64,000 nt of DNA from Sulfitobacter noctilucae (GTDB lineage: Bacteria > Pseudomonadota > Alphaproteobacteria > Rhodobacterales > Rhodobacteraceae): assembly GCF_000622365.1 (NCBI RefSeq), contig NZ_JASC01000013.1, positions 124,001-188,000 of the forward strand. Reading direction: 5' to 3'. This document shows, piece after piece, positions 60,439 to 64,000 of this stretch; position 1 is the stretch's first letter; every line of letters begins with the position of its first letter. Made by a program: the position numbers and the translations under genes. Under the pieces are notes generated by a model that saw only the letters and a list, made by a program, of their open reading frames with translations, did not search any database and had not been told where the DNA came from.

Positions 60439-61497
60439 ATGTGCGCGAAGGAGAAACGCTTGGCAAGCTGCGATATCACTGTCCGGGGGGCCGGGATTTT
60501 CGGCCTATCCATTGCTTGGGCCGCTGTGCAGTGCGGCGCGCGGGTCCAGGTGATGGACCCGAACGGCCCAGCCAGCGGCAGCAGTGGCGGGATCGTCGGT
60601 GCGCTTGCCCCGCATGTGCCCGAAAACTGGAACGCCAAAAAGGCGTTTCAGTTTGAAAGCCTGCTGATGGCGCAGGATTTCTGGACGGGTGTTGAGGCCG
60701 CGAGCGGTGCCAGCAGCGGCTATGCACGCCACGGACGCCTGCAACCTATCGCAGACGATCACGCCCTCGATCTTGCGCACCAGCGGGCCGGTACAGCGCA
60801 GGAACTTTGGCAGGATCATGCGCGTTGGAAGGTGATCCCCGCAACCGATGCACCTTGGGAGCCGCACAGCCCGTCGGGCTACCTGATCTACGACACGCTG
60901 AGCGCCTTGGTTCATCCGCGCCGTGCCTGTGATGCGCTGGTGCAGGCATTGGCCGCCAACAGTGTGCGCATAGCGGCAGAAGCAGAGGACAGCGGGCAGA
61001 CCATATGGGCCACCGGCGTGACGGGCCTCCAAGACCTCAGCGCCCAGCACAGCCGCAACATGGGGGGAGGCGTCAAAGGTCAGGCCGCCCTGCTGCAATA
61101 TGATGCCAGCGGACAGCCACAGCTTTTTGCGGACGGATTGCACATCATCCCGCATTGTGACCGAACGGTCGCCATCGGATCAACGTCGGAGCGGGAGTAT
61201 ACGTCGCCGAGCGACACCGACGCGCAGCTTGACGAGGTGATCGCGCGGGCAAAAGCCGCCCTTCCGGCCTTGAAGGATGCACCCGTCATCGCCCGCTGGG
61301 CCGGGGTGCGCCCCCGCGCTCGCAGCCGCGCCCCGATGCTGGGGGCCTGGCCGGGCAAAGCCGGTCATTTCATCGCGAATGGCGGGTTCAAGATTGGCTT
61401 TGGGATGGCCCCCAAGGTGGCCGAGGTTATGGTCGATCTGCTGTTGGACGGGCGCGACAATATTCCGGATGGCTTTCGGGTAGAGGACAACCTCTAG
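60439..61497 (+). CDS. FAD-dependent oxidoreductase, MnmC2-like
   Basis: The 352-residue protein has an N-terminal FAD motif (DITVRGAGIFGLSIAWAAVQCGARVQVMD), GLR-like GGVKGQAALLQY, and the D-amino-acid-oxidase-fold C-terminus (WAGVRPRARSRAPMLG...HFIANGGFKIGFGMAPKVAEVMVDLLL). It matches the MnmC oxidase domain that converts cmnm5U34 to nm5U34. Position beside mnmD supports this; a general glycine/D-amino-acid oxidase is the alternative. The intergenic space is too short for two independent strong promoters without overlap. Confidence 0.85.
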   Translation: MCAKEKRLASCDITVRGAGIFGLSIAWAAVQCGARVQVMDPNGPASGSSGGIVGALAPHVPENWNAKKAFQFESLLMAQDFWTGVEAASGASSGYARHGRLQPIADDHALDLAHQRAGTAQELWQDHARWKVIPATDAPWEPHSPSGYLIYDTLSALVHPRRACDALVQALAANSVRIAAEAEDSGQTIWATGVTGLQDLSAQHSRNMGGGVKGQAALLQYDASGQPQLFADGLHIIPHCDRTVAIGSTSEREYTSPSDTDAQLDEVIARAKAALPALKDAPVIARWAGVRPRARSRAPMLGAWPGKAGHFIANGGFKIGFGMAPKVAEVMVDLLLDGRDNIPDGFRVEDNL

Positions 61498-62306
61498 CGC
61501 TCGGCAATCTCAACCGTTGCCGTCATGCATTGCCTGCCATCCGGCCCCCGCACCCACAGATCGGTCCCTTTAAGGCATAGCTCTGCTTTCTCGAAATGCA
61601 TCAGGGGTGCCGTTGCTCGGAACGAAAAACGATGCAAAGCACCAAGATGCCGCTGCGCCATCAGCATGAGAAGCTGCGCCAGCAACGGACCATGCACCAC
61701 CAACCCTGCATAGCCTTCAATATCGCGGGCATAATCCAGATCATAATGGATGCGGTGCCCGTTGAATGTCAGCGCCGAATAGCGAAACAGCAGCGTCGAG
61801 GTGAACTGCGCCTTTTCGCAAACCATCTCGTCGCATCGGGCTGTCGGTGGCACCGGCGTTGACGCCGCCGGGTTCGGGTCTTCGCGGTAAACCAAATCCT
61901 GCGTTTCGCTCAACGCCAATTTACCATTCTGATGCACATCATGGCGCAGAGTGACAAACCCAAGCGGCCCGCTGCGGCCCTCTTTGCGCTGTGCGTTTTC
62001 ACAAGTGGTGGTGCGGGTCGCTGGCACCCCTGCAAGCAATGGCTGGTGAAACACCAGTCGCCCCGCCGCCCACATCCGGCGCGGCAAATCCAAATCGGGT
62101 ATCAACCCGCCCATGCGCGAATGCCCGTCGCGCCCGAGCGCATCAGGCGGCTGCGGTTCCCAGAAATAGAGCTGATGGAAGAAAGGCGGCAGCGCATCAC
62201 CCGCTACAATATCGGCCCCCTGCCCCAAAGCGACGCGCATCGCATTGGCCCGGGCCGGGTCCATTACATCGCTTTGACTTGTGCTTTGCATAGGGTCAGA
62301 TTGCAT
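61494..62306 (-). CDS. FAS1-like hot-dog dehydratase (HTD2/3-methylfumaryl-CoA hydratase-like)
   Basis: The protein of about 270 residues has an N-terminal hot-dog half (DALPPFFHQLYFWEPQPPDALGRDGHSRMGGLIPDLDLPRRMWAAGRL) and a second half with RYSALTFNGHRIHYDLDYARDIEGYAGLVVHGPLLAQLLM, the (S/A)xxFNxHxIHYDxxYA hydratase 2 signature with catalytic Asp/His-type residues. Relatives hydrate mesaconyl- or 3-methylfumaryl-CoA or act as acyl-thioester dehydratases. The exact substrate is open. The start is unclear; 62306 (MQSDPMQS) is used and 62291 or 62264 are alternatives, none with a good ribosome-binding site. Confidence 0.78.
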   Translation of the reverse strand: MQSDPMQSTSQSDVMDPARANAMRVALGQGADIVAGDALPPFFHQLYFWEPQPPDALGRDGHSRMGGLIPDLDLPRRMWAAGRLVFHQPLLAGVPATRTTTCENAQRKEGRSGPLGFVTLRHDVHQNGKLALSETQDLVYREDPNPAASTPVPPTARCDEMVCEKAQFTSTLLFRYSALTFNGHRIHYDLDYARDIEGYAGLVVHGPLLAQLLMLMAQRHLGALHRFSFRATAPLMHFEKAELCLKGTDLWVRGPDGRQCMTATVEIAER

Positions 62307-62332
62307 ACGTTTTAAGTAAGGAAGACCCGCCC

Positions 62333-62740
62333 ATGTCGCAAGACCAACCACGTCTCGTCTCCCTGGATCATCTGGTGCTGACCGTTGCCGACATTCCCGC
62401 AACGCTCGCCTTTTATACAGAAGTGCTGGGAATGACCGTGCAGGAATTTACAGTCGCGGATGGCAGCACGCGGCAGGCTTTGCGGTTTGGGATGTCCAAG
62501 ATCAATCTCCACCAACGCGGTGCGGAATTTGAGCCGAAGGCAAGCAAGCCCACGCCGGGCAGCGCGGATCTGTGCTTTATCACCGATCAACCGACGGCCG
62601 CATGGATCCGACATCTCTCCCATCATGGTATTGCGATTGAAGAAGGTCCGGTGCCGCGCAGTGGGGCCACCGGGCCGCTCACCTCTATCTACCTGCGCGA
62701 CCCCGATCAGAACCTCATCGAGATTGCGACGCAGATCTAG
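62333..62740 (+). CDS. VOC family (glyoxalase-fold) protein
   Basis: The 135-residue protein starts MSQDQPRLVSLDHLVLTVADIPATLAFYTEVLGMTV and ends TSIYLRDPDQNLIEIATQI, the two beta-alpha-beta-beta-beta modules of the vicinal oxygen chelate fold. Metal ligands (H13, H54-like and the final E) appear kept. The reaction is unknown; relatives act as lactoylglutathione lyases, dioxygenases or resistance proteins. AAGGA precedes the ATG. It overlaps the end of the opposite FMN reductase by 4 nt. Confidence 0.85.
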   Translation: MSQDQPRLVSLDHLVLTVADIPATLAFYTEVLGMTVQEFTVADGSTRQALRFGMSKINLHQRGAEFEPKASKPTPGSADLCFITDQPTAAWIRHLSHHGIAIEEGPVPRSGATGPLTSIYLRDPDQNLIEIATQI

Positions 62741-63273
62741 ATCATCTCGCGCAAAGACTTCATCAGTTGGGTCAGTTCCTTGATGTACATCTCGCCTTTC
62801 AGCTGACCGTTCTCGTCGAATTCTTCGCTGCTATTGGCCAGATGAATTTCCGGTCCTTGCAAGATGCGTGTGCGGAAAGGCACCATGAAACCACGCAGGA
62901 TCATCTGTGCCCGCTCACCGCCCGCGCGCCCCGCCGCAGCGGACATGACCGCCACCGGTTTGTTGTCCCACGGCGCGCTCTCAACCCGGCTGATCCAGTC
63001 CAGCGCGTTCTTCAGCACACCCGACGGCCCCTTGTTGTACTCTACGGTCGAGATGATCACCGCATCGGCCTCGGCAATCTGTGCAGCGGCCTGCCTGACT
63101 GCCTCCGGCACGCCAGTGGCTGCTTCATCGTCGCCGCTATACAGCGGGAAACGGAGGTCCAGCAAACTGAACTCGTTTTCGCCAAAGAGGCGCGATGCCT
63201 CGTACAGAAGCTTGGTGTTTGTCGATGCGCCCCGCAGCGATCCCGAGATACCGACAAGTTTGGGTGTAGCCAT
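62737..63273 (-). CDS. NAD(P)H-dependent FMN reductase (ChrR/YieF-like)
   Basis: The 178-residue flavodoxin-like protein has the FMN-phosphate loop GISGSLRGASTNTKLLYEA, the second flavin contact STVEYNKGPSGVLKNALDWISR and SAAAGRAGGERAQ. Members reduce quinones, chromate or azo dyes with NAD(P)H. The physiological substrate is not known. Monocistronic. Confidence 0.9.
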   Translation of the reverse strand: MATPKLVGISGSLRGASTNTKLLYEASRLFGENEFSLLDLRFPLYSGDDEAATGVPEAVRQAAAQIAEADAVIISTVEYNKGPSGVLKNALDWISRVESAPWDNKPVAVMSAAAGRAGGERAQMILRGFMVPFRTRILQGPEIHLANSSEEFDENGQLKGEMYIKELTQLMKSLREMI

Positions 63274-63328
63274 TCAGTGGTCTCCAATCCGGTTGCAACT
63301 TGCCCTATACCTTGACCGGATACCCCAA

Positions 63329-63366
63329 AAAGCAAGAAGCCCCCGCGTGATGCAGGGGCTTCTGTG
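63329..63366 (-). terminator. Rho-independent terminator of the OmpA-family gene
   Basis: AGAAGCCCC (63335-63343) pairs with GGGGCTTCT (63355-63363); on the minus strand the stem is followed by a T-rich tail. It lies 22 nt past the stop at 63388. Confidence 0.75.
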
Positions 63367-63387
63367 CGTTTTCGCTGAAATATCGGA

Positions 63388-64000
63388 TCAGGACGGGTTC
63401 GGCAGGATCACAATTTCGACGCGGCGGTTTTGCGCTTTGCCTTCCGGTGTCAGGTTGCTGGCCACAGGCTGGTTTTCGCCCCGGCCAAACGTCTGAAGAC
63501 GGCTTTGCGGTACACCATTGCTGACCAAGACATTTGTGACGGCCCGTGCGCGGCTTTCGGAGAGCGTTTGGTTATAGGCCGCATCGCCATCGCTGTCTGT
63601 GTGTCCAACGACCTGCAGCGTAGAATTGGAATAGACCTGTACGTTTTGCGCCAAGGCACGCAAATCACCCTGCAGCGTCGGGGTCACCGTGCTGCTGTCT
63701 GTGGCGAAAAGCAGACCACTGGGCATTGTAACGATCAAACGGTCGCCGGTATTTGAAATGGCGACATTGCTGCCCATTTGCTGACGCAGTTCGGCCTCTT
63801 GGCGGTCAAGCGAATAGCCGATGCCAGCACCCAGCGCGCCGCCCAGCACGGCACCTGCAAGCGCACCATCTGCGCGGTTGCCGTCGCCTTTAGACAGCGC
63901 GCCAATCAAAGCACCGGTGCCTGCACCGATCAGCGCACCATTCTTGGTTTTCTGGTTCGGATCACCCGGCTGGGCCAGGATATTGCCGCCACCCGGCTGC
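63388..64000 (-). CDS. OmpA-family protein with glycine zipper (5' end outside window)
   Basis: On the minus strand the frame enters at base 63999 and ends at 63388, giving 203 visible residues. The visible N-terminal part is NQKTKNGALIGAGTGALIG followed by GALAGAVLGGALGAGIG, a glycine zipper, then a C-terminal OmpA-like domain (LLFATDSSTVTPTLQGDLRALAQ, QVVGHTDSDGDAAYNQTLSESRARAVTNVLV, QNRRVEIVILP). Such proteins are outer-membrane lipoproteins of the YiaD type that bind peptidoglycan. The lipobox end is beyond the window. Confidence 0.88.
   Translation of the reverse strand, partial: QPGGGNILAQPGDPNQKTKNGALIGAGTGALIGALSKGDGNRADGALAGAVLGGALGAGIGYSLDRQEAELRQQMGSNVAISNTGDRLIVTMPSGLLFATDSSTVTPTLQGDLRALAQNVQVYSNSTLQVVGHTDSDGDAAYNQTLSESRARAVTNVLVSNGVPQSRLQTFGRGENQPVASNLTPEGKAQNRRVEIVILPNPS

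Noticed and set aside
1..64000. Phage defence island, prophage or insertion sequence
   Set aside because: No transposase, integrase, restriction, toxin-antitoxin, CBASS, retron or similar genes were recognised on either strand.

Overview
The window is chromosomal DNA of an alphaproteobacterium, most likely a marine Rhodobacteraceae (Roseobacter group). The case rests on the gene set and on regulatory detail: L-malyl-CoA/beta-methylmalyl-CoA lyase, a COQ9 gene, a MocR-type TauR with tpa and xsc, a SoeABC-like sulfite dehydrogenase, an imuA-imuB-dnaE2 cassette, and a GTTC-N7-GTTC LexA box. Genes are packed tightly, often with 4-nt start/stop overlaps, and base composition is fairly uniform and GC-rich. 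I see no prophage, insertion sequence, CRISPR array or classical defence system.

Layout. 1-16 kb is mostly housekeeping: COQ9 (cut by the window edge), rpsU, an Lrp-type regulator divergent from alanine dehydrogenase, a CDF metal exporter, mscL, a GST, the pheS-yrhK-pheT cluster, a small OmpA-type envelope operon, a stand-alone BLUF blue-light sensor, rplT/rpmI and pyruvate kinase. 16-20.5 kb holds an RTX-repeat protein and a four-gene operon (dgcN, dgcA, a DnaQ-like exonuclease, D-amino-acid aminotransferase) that looks like D-glutamate/D-amino-acid catabolism. 20.7-26.7 kb holds mcl1, a LysE exporter, accA, small regulators and an SMR transporter. At 26.8-28 kb a tRNA-Ala(GGC) is followed by an imperfect 114-bp tandem repeat that re-copies the tRNA 3' end, then an isolated methyltransferase gene. 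28.2-31.4 kb holds the selenium pair mnmH (tRNA 2-selenouridine synthase) and a SelD fused to an FAD oxidoreductase. 31.5-37.3 kb is the SOS mutagenesis cassette with a visible LexA box. 37.3-40.2 kb holds MarR and DEAD-box helicase genes.

40.3-55.9 kb is a complete taurine dissimilation locus: tauABC uptake; Tpa converting taurine to sulfoacetaldehyde; TauR; Xsc giving acetyl phosphate plus sulfite; AckA turning acetyl phosphate into acetate and ATP; a TauE/SafE sulfite exporter; and SoeABC oxidising sulfite to sulfate on the cytoplasmic side. The last six genes run as one apparent transcription unit, so carbon, energy and both fates of sulfite are co-ordered. TauC is unusual, with an extra N-terminal helix and a large extracytoplasmic insert.

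55.9-64 kb returns to housekeeping: dapA, a lytic transglycosylase, an EamA exporter, a split and divergent MnmC pair (mnmD/mnmC2) that makes the U34 modification upstream of MnmH chemistry, a hot-dog dehydratase, a VOC protein, an FMN reductase and an OmpA lipoprotein-like gene cut by the window edge.

Non-coding highlights are: a 26-bp sequence present three times, exactly conserved, each next to hairpins (one between soeA and soeB); a perfect-stem three-way-junction element between the helicase gene and tauC; a long palindrome between imuB and dnaE2; and an operator-like perfect dyad between COQ9 and rpsU.
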